Counted from the first letter of the stretch, positions 8,742-17,823 are shown. The stretch: 49,734 nt of DNA from Bacillota bacterium (GCA_030529825.1 JAUMWD010000012.1:1-49734); one strand, 5' to 3'. A program made the numbers and translations. The notes: generated by a model not told the origin, from the letters alone.

Positions 8742-10796
8742 ATGAAAAAAGTCATCTGCCTGTTTTTGGTTCTTGTCTTGCTCGTAAGCCTTGTCCCATC
8801 TGTTTTCGCAGATGCGGAAACAATCACGGGCACCTTCTCCTATATCGGCCCCGACAACAAGACCGATTGTGAGCAGGATTTCACCTACAGCGACGAATAT
8901 TTTACCAAGTCCGGATATGTCTATCGCCACGACCTTGCAAAAATGAGTCTCTGTTTTTCCCAGTGCTGCGGTATTGCCGGCACCGACTATGCCGCCCAGG
9001 CTGACAGCACCAAGGCCATGATGGACAAGTGCGGCTTCGTGGGCTTTGAGGCAAACAAGGATTATCTCACCCGCCCCACGGAAAACTCTATGGGTGTTTC
9101 CTGCGCAAACAAGACCGTAAGAGACAACTACGGCGAATACACCCTCATTGCCGTTATGTGCAGAGGCTTTAACTACCACAGAGAATGGTGCGGAAACACC
9201 ATCGTCGGTGAAAGCGGAGACCACGAGGGCTTCGCGATTGCGGCAAACACGGCAATCAGCTTTATTAAGCAGTATATTTCCGAACAGGAAATCAGCGGCA
9301 GAGTGAAGGTCTGGATTACGGGCTACAGCCGCGGCGGCACCATTGCAAACATGGTCGGCGGCATGCTGGACAACGGCTATGATTTGGGGGAAGGCATTTC
9401 CCTGAACAGACACGACCTTTACGCCTACTGCTTTGAGCCTCCCATGGGCGTCGATTCCGCAAAGGATACCTCCTCACGCATTTACGGCAACATCCATAAC
9501 ATCGTCAACCCCTGTGACCTTGTTCCCTATGTTGCTCCCGAATATATGGGCTTTGCCCGTTACGGAGTCGACCACTATCTCCCCGCACCGGGCGATGCAG
9601 AATATGACACGCTGAAAGCAGATATGCTGGCATACCATTCCCAAGAGTACGGCGTCTCCGATTATACGGTTGATAACTTCAAATATGTCGGTCTCAACAC
9701 AAAAAGCATGAGTCTTGTGAGCAAGAGCTCCGGCATGACTCTCCCCGAATTTTACCCCCTGCTTCTTGATGCTCTTGAGAGAGATGTGGTTTCTGACCGC
9801 GCATACTATGTTGAGCACGACCAGGAAACTCTCAAGGAGCTTTGCGCCATAATCTTCGGTCTTGAGGAAACCCAGGGCAGCAACATCATCACAGCCGCGA
9901 AGATTTTTGCACAGCTTGTAAGTGACAACTCGCAGAAGCTCCTTAAATCCATATCCCTCACAGGCAAGATTGAAAACGGTCCTCTGTTTGTTCAGATAAA
10001 CGACATGATGCTGAAGGCCGCAAAGGAAGCCGACCTGGTGATTGATGTACACACCACACAGGAAATCGCACAGCTTTCCCTCGGTCTTGCAAAGCTCATC
10101 ACCAAGCTCGCCATAAATGACCCCGACATACTCGCAACCGCAGTCGTGAATGTTACGAAGCTTATTGAGTGCCACTTTCCCGAGGTTACAAGAGCATGGA
10201 TGATGACGCTTCCCGAGGATTACATCGGCAGCAAGCAGGAGCCTGTTTCCTGTGACGGAATGTATTCCGACATTTCCGACAGCACCTGGTGCGCCCAATA
10301 CGTGGAATACATGACCCTGGGCGGCATGATGCTGGGCATGGGCGACGGAAGCTTCGCTCCCGACAAGACAATGAACCGCGCAATGTTTGTAACCGTTCTT
10401 TACCGCCTTGAGGGCTGTCCCTCCGTTGCGGGTATGAGCTGTCCCTTTAAGGATGTCACCGCCGATTGGTACAAGGATGCAGTCATCTGGGCATACAATA
10501 ACGGCATTGTTTTAGGCACGACCGAAAGCACATTCTCCCCCTATGCGGACATTTCAAGAGAGCAGATGGCGGCGATAATGTACCGCTATGCCGCCGCAGG
10601 CGAAGCTCTTCCCGCCTACGCAGCGCCGGAGGGCTTCTCCGACTACTCCTCCGTGGCAAGCTACGCAAAGAGCGCAATCAACTGGGCGGTTGCCGAGGGC
10701 ATCATTAACGGCAAAACCGCAGACAAACTTGACCCCAAGGGGAATTCCACAAGAGGTCAGATTGCCGCGGTAATATACCGCTTCTGCGAAGCATAA
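8742..10796 (+). CDS. Secreted class-3-lipase-like alpha/beta hydrolase with three C-terminal SLH domains
   Basis: 684 residues. The signal peptide is about residues 1-23 (SLVPSVFA/DAE). The alpha/beta-hydrolase part holds the nucleophile elbow GYSRGG with Ser196, an Asp in NPCDLVPY and a His in GVDHYLP, the order seen in class-3 lipases. Three SLH repeats occupy about 510-684 (FAPDKTMNRAMFVTVLYRLEG; FSPYADISREQMAAIMYRYA; the last ends in RGQIAAVIYRFCEA), so the enzyme should be wall-anchored. The ATG at 8742 was chosen over an upstream start at 8679 because it has GAGAGG before it, starts the signal peptide and lies downstream of the promoter. Monocistronic with its own terminator. Substrate (lipid, ester or acylated glycan) unknown. 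Confidence 0.85.
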   Translation: MKKVICLFLVLVLLVSLVPSVFADAETITGTFSYIGPDNKTDCEQDFTYSDEYFTKSGYVYRHDLAKMSLCFSQCCGIAGTDYAAQADSTKAMMDKCGFVGFEANKDYLTRPTENSMGVSCANKTVRDNYGEYTLIAVMCRGFNYHREWCGNTIVGESGDHEGFAIAANTAISFIKQYISEQEISGRVKVWITGYSRGGTIANMVGGMLDNGYDLGEGISLNRHDLYAYCFEPPMGVDSAKDTSSRIYGNIHNIVNPCDLVPYVAPEYMGFARYGVDHYLPAPGDAEYDTLKADMLAYHSQEYGVSDYTVDNFKYVGLNTKSMSLVSKSSGMTLPEFYPLLLDALERDVVSDRAYYVEHDQETLKELCAIIFGLEETQGSNIITAAKIFAQLVSDNSQKLLKSISLTGKIENGPLFVQINDMMLKAAKEADLVIDVHTTQEIAQLSLGLAKLITKLAINDPDILATAVVNVTKLIECHFPEVTRAWMMTLPEDYIGSKQEPVSCDGMYSDISDSTWCAQYVEYMTLGGMMLGMGDGSFAPDKTMNRAMFVTVLYRLEGCPSVAGMSCPFKDVTADWYKDAVIWAYNNGIVLGTTESTFSPYADISREQMAAIMYRYAAAGEALPAYAAPEGFSDYSSVASYAKSAINWAVAEGIINGKTADKLDPKGNSTRGQIAAVIYRFCEA

Positions 10797-10822
10797 GCGG
10801 CGTTAAAACCCTATACAACGAT

Positions 10823-10853
10823 AAAAAAGAGGTCATTCATGACCTCTTTTTTT
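10823..10853 (+). terminator. Terminator of the SLH lipase-like gene
   Basis: AAAAGAGGTCAT-tc-ATGACCTCTTTT stem followed by a T run, 27 bases after the stop. A-rich before and T-rich after, so it could work in both directions. Confidence 0.8.
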
Positions 10854-10871
10854 ATATTCCGCCGCTTATAA

Positions 10872-12200
10872 ACAACAGAAGCGCAAGGCAGATATGAAGT
10901 TGAGTATATTTCGGCGGACTTGATTGAAAATGTCAGAGCCTCAAGAACATATAAAGCAAAAGTAATGGATATAATGAATGACTTTGAGTTCCATGATTTG
11001 TGGTGGCAAGACAGTCAAGAAGACCGAAATGATATTACTCGGTTTTTGAATGAACAGAACAGCAAATAGAAAAAGCTGTGCGCTGAGACTGTTGATGAAT
11101 TTTCAGAAATGGTGCGCAGCTTCCTGACGGAATGCAAGCTACCCAAAAGGGATGTAATCCGCTATGCAATTACAATTGAGGAGATTCTCCTTAAAACCTC
11201 CGACAATATCGGTGCGGAAATTCCCGTAAGGCTAATCACGGGTACTCGTTTCTTCCGCCCATATGTCGCATTGGAGCTGGACGGAAAAAGCTGCAATGTC
11301 TATGCTGAAAAAGAAAGCGAGCAGGGCGTTCTCGGCGGAGGAGTACTTAAAAATCTCGGGCTTTCACCCGAATATGCGTACACGGGCGAAACCAATAAAT
11401 ATTTTTTCAGAATAAGAAGAAAAAGCCTTAATCCTGCCGTTTCGCTGATGACAGCCGTAGCATTAGCCCTTACAATTGGGTCGCTGGGATATCTGATGGC
11501 AAGCGGAACAAGAACAATGCTGATGGAAAATGTTATTAATCCTCTCAATGACACCTTCCTTGATATTCTGGGCTGTATAGCCGGCCCTATGGTATTTCTT
11601 GCTGTTGCATGGGGTATCTACGGCATTGGCGATGCGGCAACGCTGAAGCGCATAGGCCAAAAGCTGATTTTGAGCTATATCGGTACAATATTTATTGCGA
11701 TCATTGTGATTGGAATGATGTGCCTGCCGTTTTTCTCACTTGACTTATCCGGAAGTTCAGGCGGTTCGGGAGCGGTGTCCGCGGTGGTTTCCATGCTTCC
11801 GGGAGTAATCCCAAAGGATATTTTCAGTCCCTTCACAAACGGCAACACGCTTCAGATTATTATCCTTGCAGTGGCAATAGGCATAGCGATGCTGTTTTTT
11901 GTAGAATACTACGGCATGAGCGTGTCTGCCTCGTGAATCGCGGTTATGATGATAACGGTCTGCATCCTGGCAGTTGCAACGCCGCCCATACCCGGAGGCG
12001 CGATGGCATCATATACAGTGCTGCTGACTCAGCTCGGCATACCAATAGAGGCCCTCGCAGTTGCCTTGGCCTGCGATGCCGTGTTCGACTTTATTGACAC
12101 GGGCATCGACCAGTTTCTCCTGCCGTATATACTGCTTAATCAGGCAGGTAAGCTCGGTCTGGTGGACAGAGAAACCCTTTTAAGCCGTAAAACAAAATGA
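10872..12200 (+). pseudogene. Decayed dicarboxylate/cation symporter (SDF family) with N-terminal cytoplasmic domain
   Basis: One continuous reading frame is broken by TAG at 11067 and TGA at 11934, with no frameshift. The 5' part (10872-11066) has no start and encodes an acidic soluble segment (RYEVEYISADLIENV...). From 11109 a soluble domain (ECKLPKRDVIRYAITIEEIL) leads into about five hydrophobic segments. The tail VATPPIPGGAMASYTVLL matches the C-terminal hairpin region of sodium/dicarboxylate or glutamate symporters. Against the usual 400-residue transporter core, roughly 150 residues seem missing just before VEYYGMSVSA, so there is also an internal deletion. A promoter and RBS are not evident. 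Likely non-functional. Confidence 0.65.
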
Positions 12201-12212
12201 AAAATGAAATAG

Positions 12213-12252
12213 AAATCCCCTGCACAGAGAAATTAAACTGTGCAGGGGATTT
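12213..12252. terminator. Bidirectional terminator between two pseudogenes
   Basis: Perfect 14-bp arms AAATCCCCTGCACA (12213-12226) and TGTGCAGGGGATTT (12239-12252) with a 12-base loop, flanked by A and T tracts on both sides. It serves the convergent decayed genes. Confidence 0.8.
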
Positions 12253-12690
12253 TTAGTGCCGACGAAGCATTTGTGCGTGCTTTTTACTTTTGATGAGAAA
12301 CGTCTCTCGCTTCCCTTCGACGATGTGCAGTTTCATTTCTTCCATTGCAAATAGCTCTTCACTTAATTTATGCGTACATTAATGTACATGAATGGCAAAA
12401 TCAGCGAACATCACATAATGTTCAAGCGGAGGGTACCATGCGTGAAAGCAGTAATCGTTCGGATCCGTGGACACCTCGGGGAAATCCTCAATGCATCTGT
12501 CTGTCCGGCGTATTGTTCCGAAGTTGAACTCCGCCATACCGTCTTCAAAGGCGAAAATGATTCCGTGAACGCAGCAAGCGGTGAGACCGTTTTCGAAAAC
12601 ATTGCCGCACTCCGAAAAAATATCGGTGGGCACAAAAATCTGAAGAAGAGTTTTTCCCGTACAGGCCTGCTTTACTTTGCCATCGGGCAT
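12253..12690 (-). pseudogene. Unknown gene interrupted by an in-frame TAA
   Basis: Reading from ATG at 12690, a 103-residue protein (MPDGKVKQACTGKTLL...) stops at TAA 12381-12379. The same frame continues for 41 residues (LSEELFAMEEMKLHIVEGK...) to a TAA at 12255-12253 abutting the terminator. Both halves have natural-looking composition, so the gene was probably about 145 residues and carries one nonsense mutation. No family is recognised. The first half has paired Cys and an acidic, aromatic C-terminal stretch. AAGG 11-14 bases before the ATG is a weak RBS. It could still be translated as a 103-residue protein. Confidence 0.4.
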
Positions 12691-12791
12691 TGAACCGTGC
12701 CTTGTAGAGAAAAATATGCTTTGCTTCTCATATTCTGTTATCCCAAGTCCTTTATGATTGATGCCTTAACCCTTTGCTCAGCCTGCCTTTG

Positions 12792-13568
12792 TTACAACAG
12801 GCCGCTTGCAAATACATACGCTCCTGCCGCACCGTTCGCAAATTCATATGTATCGGCAATCAGATATATTTCGCCGTCTTCTCCGACAAAGAATTTATAG
12901 TCATCGAGAGTTTTAGCTTCAAAAGTCGCTCTTGCCTCATCAAACAAATCGCCGGAGCTATAATGCTCAACTATTGCATCCCAATAAACATTCTGAATGC
13001 TCGTAAGAACCTCCGCTTCACTTCCGCTCAGGAGGTCTGCAAGGGACAATCTTCCGCCGGTGTTCAAATCGTATGTGCAACCATCGTAATTCCGGTTGTG
13101 AACGCCGCCCATGAACCAGTCCTGAACATAACTGACGCTTATTATCCCGTTGGAGTTGTAAGACACTTCCCCTTCCGCCGTGTTCAGAAACGCCTGATTG
13201 TACTGGCTGTCATAAATGTTGTTAAAATACTCTGTAATCTCCTGCCTTTTGGAATCCGCAAAGAATTCGGAGGTCTTCTGCTCCATATCCGCATTTATGA
13301 TTTTTGCCGCAGGATTTGAGTCCTCGATTACGAGCTTATCGAAAAACCAGCTCACACCAACATTTCCATTCTCGTCCGTTATGGACTCATCTACTCGTTC
13401 AAGTTTGCACTTTACCGAGTCTATTGTCTCGATTTTCGGCGTTTTCTCTGCCTTAGACTCCTGCTTATCAGCGGACTCATCGGTATTCTTTGCCGCGCAT
13501 CCGCAGACCGCAAGGCAGAGTGCGAAGACGAGTATCGCAAACAAAAGGATTTTTACAGTTTTCTTCAT
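12792..13568 (-). CDS. RsiV/PdaC-like lipoprotein (DUF4163/DUF3298 type)
   Basis: 258 residues. The N-terminus is a lipoprotein signal with lipobox V-C-G-C followed by a Lys/Glu/Asp-rich linker, so it should be exported and lipid-anchored. The rest fits the DUF4163-DUF3298 fold found in PdaC deacetylases and RsiV anti-sigma factors: VSVSWFFDKL-like N-terminal strand, a YFNNIY helix, GGVHNRNYDGCTYDL then LSLADLL. GGVHN followed by a threonine-rich strand is the RsiV signature for the lysozyme/glycan-binding half. No sigma factor lies next to it. RBS AGAGGG is 9 bases upstream. It is transcribed alone. Confidence 0.75.
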   Translation of the reverse strand: MKKTVKILLFAILVFALCLAVCGCAAKNTDESADKQESKAEKTPKIETIDSVKCKLERVDESITDENGNVGVSWFFDKLVIEDSNPAAKIINADMEQKTSEFFADSKRQEITEYFNNIYDSQYNQAFLNTAEGEVSYNSNGIISVSYVQDWFMGGVHNRNYDGCTYDLNTGGRLSLADLLSGSEAEVLTSIQNVYWDAIVEHYSSGDLFDEARATFEAKTLDDYKFFVGEDGEIYLIADTYEFANGAAGAYVFASGLL

Positions 13569-13760
13569 CTATGCTTACCCTCTTTCATACTAATTGCTGA
13601 CATAGTTTATTTGCAGCACCTCCACAATATTGCATAGGTACTGTTTTTCCTTTATTTTCATAGTACCATACCCATATTCCCCTCGCAATTGTATTCCAAC
13701 ATTTTCTACATTTTTGACTAATACTTCTCTGATTTGATGTGCAATTTCACGGGCAAGAAA

Positions 13761-13793
13761 AAGGAGGGACATTCTTTGAGAATGTCCCTCCTT
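13761..13793 (-). terminator. Terminator of the Cys-rich U32-like gene
   Basis: Perfect 15-bp arms AAGGAGGGACATTCT and AGAATGTCCCTCCTT around a 3-base loop, followed on the minus strand by TTTTCTT. It sits one base after the stop codon at 13795. Confidence 0.85.
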
Positions 13794-13794
13794 T

Positions 13795-14691
13795 TCAGAA
13801 CAGGTCCAGCATACTGTCCAGATATATCGCTTCGCGTACACGAAGCTGACACTGCGGTTTGGTCATGTAGTAGAGCAAAAATTCCAGGATCATGGCGCTG
13901 CCGAGTCCCCGCCCCTCGAGCTTAAAGTTGGAAAATCCCATTGGCACATAAATATTCTGAATGTCATCTATGCCTATGAACGCGGGGTTCTCCATCGCCT
14001 TGGAAAAGCGGTAGCCATCGTTACCGTCGGGCGCAACGCATACGTGGTCAGGGCAGTCCTCGCCGAGGCACTTGCGGCTGACGTTTTCATAGCAGGCCTT
14101 GCGGTCAGGGCAGCCGAACCAGCAGCACTCGTTGCAAAGGAACTCCAACTTGTCCTTCTGCGCGGCGGACAGGGCATTAAGCTTCTCAAAGGCCTTGTTC
14201 AGCCGAAAATCGGGCACCACATATCGAAACACCTCCCTATTCAGTTCGTTTTTAAGGTCACGGAAATCGGTCAGCACCTTGGTGGTTGAGGAAACAAAAT
14301 ACAGCTCGGGGTAGGTCTTTTTCAGGTAGTCCAGAAGCAGGTCGGAGTGGACGATCACGCCGTTATTTCCCTCGGCTGCGAGCATTGCGCAGAGCTTGTT
14401 GCATCTGCCATCTGAAAGGTGTTCCTCACGCAGCAAAGAGTTACTGAAGGTCAGCCGCGCGGATATTCCGTATTTGCGCAGCAATGCGAGAACTGCTTGC
14501 GTGTCATTATCTCCGAAGCCGACGCGTCCGCCGCCCCAGATGCAGTCTGCAGGCGCACCGTAGATCGAGCCGATGTCGCACCAGTCGTAAAACCAGTCCC
14601 GATGCTCGCTGAAAAGCGGCAGAAATGCTCTGTATAGCTCATAGAACTCAAAGAGTCCCGGCAGGTGATAGTGAACACGCGGCTTTACCAT
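13795..14691 (-). CDS. Cys-rich TIM-barrel protein resembling peptidase U32
   Basis: 298 residues, soluble, no signal peptide. The order of elements (an early GGGRVGFGDND strand, a LLLDYLKKTYPELYFVSSTT strand-helix, VFRYVVPDFRLNKAFEKL, then a Cys cluster) resembles U32-family proteins, whose cysteines hold an iron-sulfur cluster in UbiU/UbiV and RlhA. Here the cluster CNECCWFGCPDRKAC...CLGEDCPDHVC has nine cysteines in about 40 residues near position 190-220, followed by GIDDIQNIYVPMGFSNFKLEGRG, which also looks like U32. Role unknown; an Fe-S-dependent modification enzyme is one possibility. GGAG is 8 bases before the ATG. Monocistronic. Confidence 0.6.
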   Translation of the reverse strand: MVKPRVHYHLPGLFEFYELYRAFLPLFSEHRDWFYDWCDIGSIYGAPADCIWGGGRVGFGDNDTQAVLALLRKYGISARLTFSNSLLREEHLSDGRCNKLCAMLAAEGNNGVIVHSDLLLDYLKKTYPELYFVSSTTKVLTDFRDLKNELNREVFRYVVPDFRLNKAFEKLNALSAAQKDKLEFLCNECCWFGCPDRKACYENVSRKCLGEDCPDHVCVAPDGNDGYRFSKAMENPAFIGIDDIQNIYVPMGFSNFKLEGRGLGSAMILEFLLYYMTKPQCQLRVREAIYLDSMLDLF

Positions 14692-14837
14692 TTTTCATTC
14701 TCCAAATCAGCAGTAATGCTTTTCACTTCATTTTGATTCTCATATATTATAGCAATCCAAGAATTAAACCTCAATATATAAACCAACATTTCCATTGAAC
14801 GATTATTTGCTTCAGCGGCTGAAAAAGCCTTGATTTT

Positions 14838-14872
14838 GTTGCGGAGGAGGTTTTGAACCCACGGCCTTCAAT
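14838..14872 (-). other. tRNA 3'-end-like remnant, left flank of the kinase islet
   Basis: On the minus strand, GTGGGTTCAAAACC resembles a T-arm and the following TCCTCCGCAACA resembles an acceptor strand. No complete cloverleaf is present upstream, so it is not a working tRNA gene. A similar segment lies at 17824-17860, on the other side of the four-gene islet. Confidence 0.4.
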
Positions 14873-14906
14873 TATTGTGGGGAATAATTACACCCCAAAA
14901 ATATTG

Positions 14907-14935
14907 TTGATTATTCGTTACGAATATCATATAAT
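14907..14935 (+). promoter_or_regulatory. Promoter with embedded palindromic operator for the AbrB-kinase pair
   Basis: TTGATT (14907-14912) and TATAAT (14930-14935) are spaced 17 bases. Most of the spacer is a perfect palindrome, ATTCG-TTA-CGAAT (14913-14925). An operator between -35 and -10 implies repression, and the AbrB-like product of the first gene is the obvious candidate autoregulator. Confidence 0.65.
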
Positions 14936-14954
14936 AATATCAGAGGTGAATCGC

Positions 14955-15494
14955 ATGGAATCAAGACTTGTAAACATCATAATAGGCTCTGCGGGTGGTA
15001 CTGCAGGTGCAGGTTCCAAGACATATAAATTGTCTTTGCCGTCAGCGTGGATCAATGAACTTGGGATCAATGAAGATGACCGTCAGGTCAAGCTGAGATT
15101 TGACGGACAAAAGATTGTCATATCCCGCAAGTGTTCCATGGACGAGTTTAAAGAGCAGGCATTGGCGGAAAACCATTTGCTGTATTCAATTGAATACTAT
15201 GATGAAAACAATCTTTGCTCCATGATATATGCCGATTTTACCGACAAGGAACTACAAGTTGAGAACTATACCGACGCACTTGTTAAAAGCGCTTTCGGGC
15301 GAAACGAAACGCCTGTGTGGTCAGATTTTACTGAGTTTCTCGAAGACCGCTGCGTGCCACGCCAAAGGGCGGGATTGAATGAATATTTAGATGCCTTGGG
15401 GCTTGACGAATATGATCCCTTTGAAATCGTAAAGCGCACCTCCGGACGTATGGCAGAGGACAGTCAATGGATAAAGGTGGAGGAACTTAAATGA
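14955..15494 (+). CDS. AbrB/SpoVT-like N-terminal domain protein, candidate antitoxin of the kinase
   Basis: 179 residues from the ATG at 14955, chosen over an in-frame ATG at 14853 because the promoter lies between them and AGAGGTG is just upstream. Residues about 1-50 (TYKLSLPSAWINELGI...VKLRFDGQKIVISR) have the swapped-hairpin AbrB/MazE pattern: a short strand, LP-x-x-W-I-x-x-L-G, then V-x-L-x-F-D-G-x-x-I-x-I. The remaining residues are acidic and not recognised; they include YDENNLCSMIYADFTD and end in DEYDPFEIVKRTSGRMAEDSQW. The stop overlaps the kinase start by four bases (ATGA), so the two are translationally coupled. Likely a DNA-binding autoregulator that also contacts the kinase. 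It differs from HipB, which has an XRE-type HTH. Confidence 0.7.
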   Translation: MESRLVNIIIGSAGGTAGAGSKTYKLSLPSAWINELGINEDDRQVKLRFDGQKIVISRKCSMDEFKEQALAENHLLYSIEYYDENNLCSMIYADFTDKELQVENYTDALVKSAFGRNETPVWSDFTEFLEDRCVPRQRAGLNEYLDALGLDEYDPFEIVKRTSGRMAEDSQWIKVEELK

Positions 15495-16300
15495 CGGTAA
15501 AGTTTGTTACAGACGAAAAAGTCGCTGAGACTTCATCTAAGGGAAACCAGGAAAAATGGCTTGACGGGAATCGGTGGTATAAGCTTGACCAATTTGGATA
15601 CGAAGCATTGAGCGAAACCCTGATATCTTCATTGCTTGAACGTAGCAACATTGAATTAGATAATTCTTTCAGCTTTGTACGCTATCGCATGGAGCGAATA
15701 AATGTTCATGGCAGAGAACGTACAGGCTGTTCAAGCGAAAATTTTCTGCCGTCGCAAAGCTCCATTATTACATTGAGCCACTTATTTAAGAAGCATCTCA
15801 ACGGCTCATTAAAGGAGACGTTAGAAAGACTCACCAGCGATAAACGGCGCATAGCATATCTGGCTGAAGCAACTGCGGAAATCACGGGACTGAAGCAATT
15901 CCCACAGTATCTGACACTGCTTTTTGAAGTCGATGCATTGTTCCTCAATGACGACCGACATCTTAACAACATCGCGGTAATTGAGAACGGCGGAAAATAT
16001 GATTACTGCCCTATATTCGATAACGGAGCTGGGCTGCTTTCTAACACGCAGATTTTGCGGATGGATATTGCGCCTGAATCTCTGATATCTTCAGTGCGGG
16101 CAAGGCCGTTCAACACCACATTCAATCGGCAGATTATTTCTGCAAAAGAGTTCTACGGAGCACAGCTTAATATGCCGAGGCTGAGACGTGAAGAAATCAT
16201 GGAAGAGCTTGAGCCCTTGCTGAAATACTATTCAGAACGTGATCGCGGATATATTGCGGACCGTGTATGCGAAACGATACTGTTGCGGCAGAAAAAATAA
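15491..16300 (+). CDS. HipA/CtkA-like Ser/Thr protein kinase
   Basis: 269 residues. A nucleotide-binding start GNRWYKLDQ (Lys31) is followed by a helical core and the catalytic block LFLNDDRHLNN (Asp154/Asp155, Asn160), then YDYCPIFDNGAGLL with Asp177 as the metal-binding Asp of the D-x-G-like motif. This D-R-H-x-x-N plus F-D-N-G layout is that of HipA and CtkA PI3K-like kinases; HipA phosphorylates glutamyl-tRNA synthetase and HipT tryptophanyl-tRNA synthetase. It is much shorter than HipA (about 440 residues) and closer to HipT/CtkA size. All key residues look intact, so it should be active. It overlaps the AbrB-like gene by four bases. Likely toxin or signalling kinase; the target is unknown. 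Confidence 0.8.
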   Translation: MTVKFVTDEKVAETSSKGNQEKWLDGNRWYKLDQFGYEALSETLISSLLERSNIELDNSFSFVRYRMERINVHGRERTGCSSENFLPSQSSIITLSHLFKKHLNGSLKETLERLTSDKRRIAYLAEATAEITGLKQFPQYLTLLFEVDALFLNDDRHLNNIAVIENGGKYDYCPIFDNGAGLLSNTQILRMDIAPESLISSVRARPFNTTFNRQIISAKEFYGAQLNMPRLRREEIMEELEPLLKYYSERDRGYIADRVCETILLRQKK

Positions 16301-16502
16301 TGGTAAATAGTCAGATATATGTGGCAAAACGCGGCTTATCGAAAAAACACATTTGACAACTGCAAAGGCCTTACTATCCATTGCAAAAAGACAGTTGCGC
16401 AAAACAACACGCAATCGAAAGCAGGATAAACTTTCAGTCAATCTGAAACCCTATTTGTCATAGTAGTTGAAAAATATAACTGAGAAGAAAGGATGTTTAT
16501 TT

Positions 16503-17030
16503 ATGGAAAGCAAAAATATGCCTATTCCCGAATTTTACAGGGATATGGCTCAATCTGAATTTATTCTCAGAATGATGATGGCGCGCGATTTTTTCGGTGA
16601 AGTCCTGAACATCCTGTTTTATTCCAAAGATGGATATTTGCGCGTATATAAAGATGAGGAATTGAAAATCGACGCGGAAATGATTTCGGAATACTGCGAA
16701 CATATCAGAGTATTGTATCATGCATATTACGAAAGCGACAAACGGGACAGACGCGAAATACTGTATATGTTGGACGCGTATTCTAAACTGGCGAAAATTG
16801 CTGATTTTCCGGAGATTATTGATGACGAATACGATATCATAAGCGAAATAGCGGGTTTTGCGGTTAAGGCTATTCTTCAAATAGGACATTTTGAGGATAA
16901 GTATCCGGATATAAAATGGGCAACCACGATGTGCGATGTTGCCTACTGCGGCGTTTTTGTCGGGTATGATTTTGAAGAAGACACTCCACAGGACGTTTGG
17001 GATAGGTTTTTTAATGCGCTGAGTGATTAA
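16503..17030 (+). CDS. Hypothetical acidic alpha-helical protein
   Basis: 175 residues from ATG 16503; AAGGA lies about 10 bases upstream, whereas the longer reading would use TTG at 16467 with no RBS. Not recognised. Predominantly helical, Tyr/Glu/Asp-rich, soluble, with no signal or membrane segment. It follows the kinase by 200 bases with a possible weak promoter (TTGACA 16353-16358, 16-base spacer, TATCCA). Its content (about 39% GC) is lower than the surrounding core genes and similar to the rest of this islet. Confidence 0.6.
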   Translation: MESKNMPIPEFYRDMAQSEFILRMMMARDFFGEVLNILFYSKDGYLRVYKDEELKIDAEMISEYCEHIRVLYHAYYESDKRDRREILYMLDAYSKLAKIADFPEIIDDEYDIISEIAGFAVKAILQIGHFEDKYPDIKWATTMCDVAYCGVFVGYDFEEDTPQDVWDRFFNALSD

Positions 17031-17074
17031 AAAACAGCCTGCTCGAGGCTGTAGGGGAATACAACTGAGGATAT

Positions 17075-17803
17075 ATGAAAATGGATACAATTAAAGAGAA
17101 AATATTTGACTTTGCTTTGGGGGAAGCGCTAACAGATGCCACTAACAGGGTTTATTCTTTTTTGTCTAAGGATGAAAAAAACGGAAATCTTAAGCAGAAA
17201 GATAAAGATGCTATAATCAGCACAAGAAAGAATACCATTATTAATGCTTCAAGAGATTGCATAAAGGACTATATCACTAAAGTTATTGCCACCAGTAGTG
17301 ACGAAGCTATTACTCTTGATGACATTGATTGCTTATTTTATACTACCGCTATCACTGTTTGTGATAACATCAATAAGGAATTAATAAACGACACTTTTAC
17401 TTTTGGGCATGCGCAAAAGCTGATAAACATGACAGTAAAATACCTATATATTGCAAATTATTTTACAGGCCACATGCTAGATAAGTTCAAAAGATTTCAT
17501 TGCCCAATGGATAGCAAAATGAAAGATTGTGTTGTCCAAGAATACAAAAAACATCTGAGTTCAAACCCGAAAGGGGAAAATCTTCTGAATGGCATTTCAT
17601 GGAGTAATGTTTCATGGAGCAAACTTAATCTCACAGAATATGAGGAAGATAAACAAAAGTGCCTGGCATACGATGCATATCAGAAAATGGTTAGATATCT
17701 TGCTGAAAATACCATTGATGAAGATGGCAATAGAATAGTACTTTCCCCTCTGGAGTATGATTTCTATATGTGGAATAATCATGAGGAGAATTCCGAACAA
17801 TAA
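17075..17803 (+). CDS. Hypothetical protein of the islet with HCP and Trp motifs
   Basis: 242 residues; GAGGAT precedes the ATG. Soluble and Lys/Asn-rich. A central block (FGHAQKLINMTVKYLY), then FHCPMDSKM and later SWSKLNLTEY, looks like a widespread hypothetical family in which GKAQK-x-x-N-x-x-x-K, a His-x-Pro-x-Asp motif and a W-x-x-L motif are spaced alike. The function of that family is not known to me. It is AT-rich (about 35% GC), clearly lower than the sugar and surface genes, consistent with acquired DNA. It starts 44 bases after the previous gene, likely in the same transcript. Confidence 0.65.
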   Translation: MKMDTIKEKIFDFALGEALTDATNRVYSFLSKDEKNGNLKQKDKDAIISTRKNTIINASRDCIKDYITKVIATSSDEAITLDDIDCLFYTTAITVCDNINKELINDTFTFGHAQKLINMTVKYLYIANYFTGHMLDKFKRFHCPMDSKMKDCVVQEYKKHLSSNPKGENLLNGISWSNVSWSKLNLTEYEEDKQKCLAYDAYQKMVRYLAENTIDEDGNRIVLSPLEYDFYMWNNHEENSEQ

Positions 17804-17823
17804 AAAGAATGATTTATTAGAAC

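Noticed and set aside
13590-13766. Minus-strand open frame with helical-looking tail (EIAHQIREVLVKNVENVGIQ)
   Set aside because: No start or RBS outside the neighbouring terminator, and no family recognised. It may be a relic, but the evidence is too thin to call.
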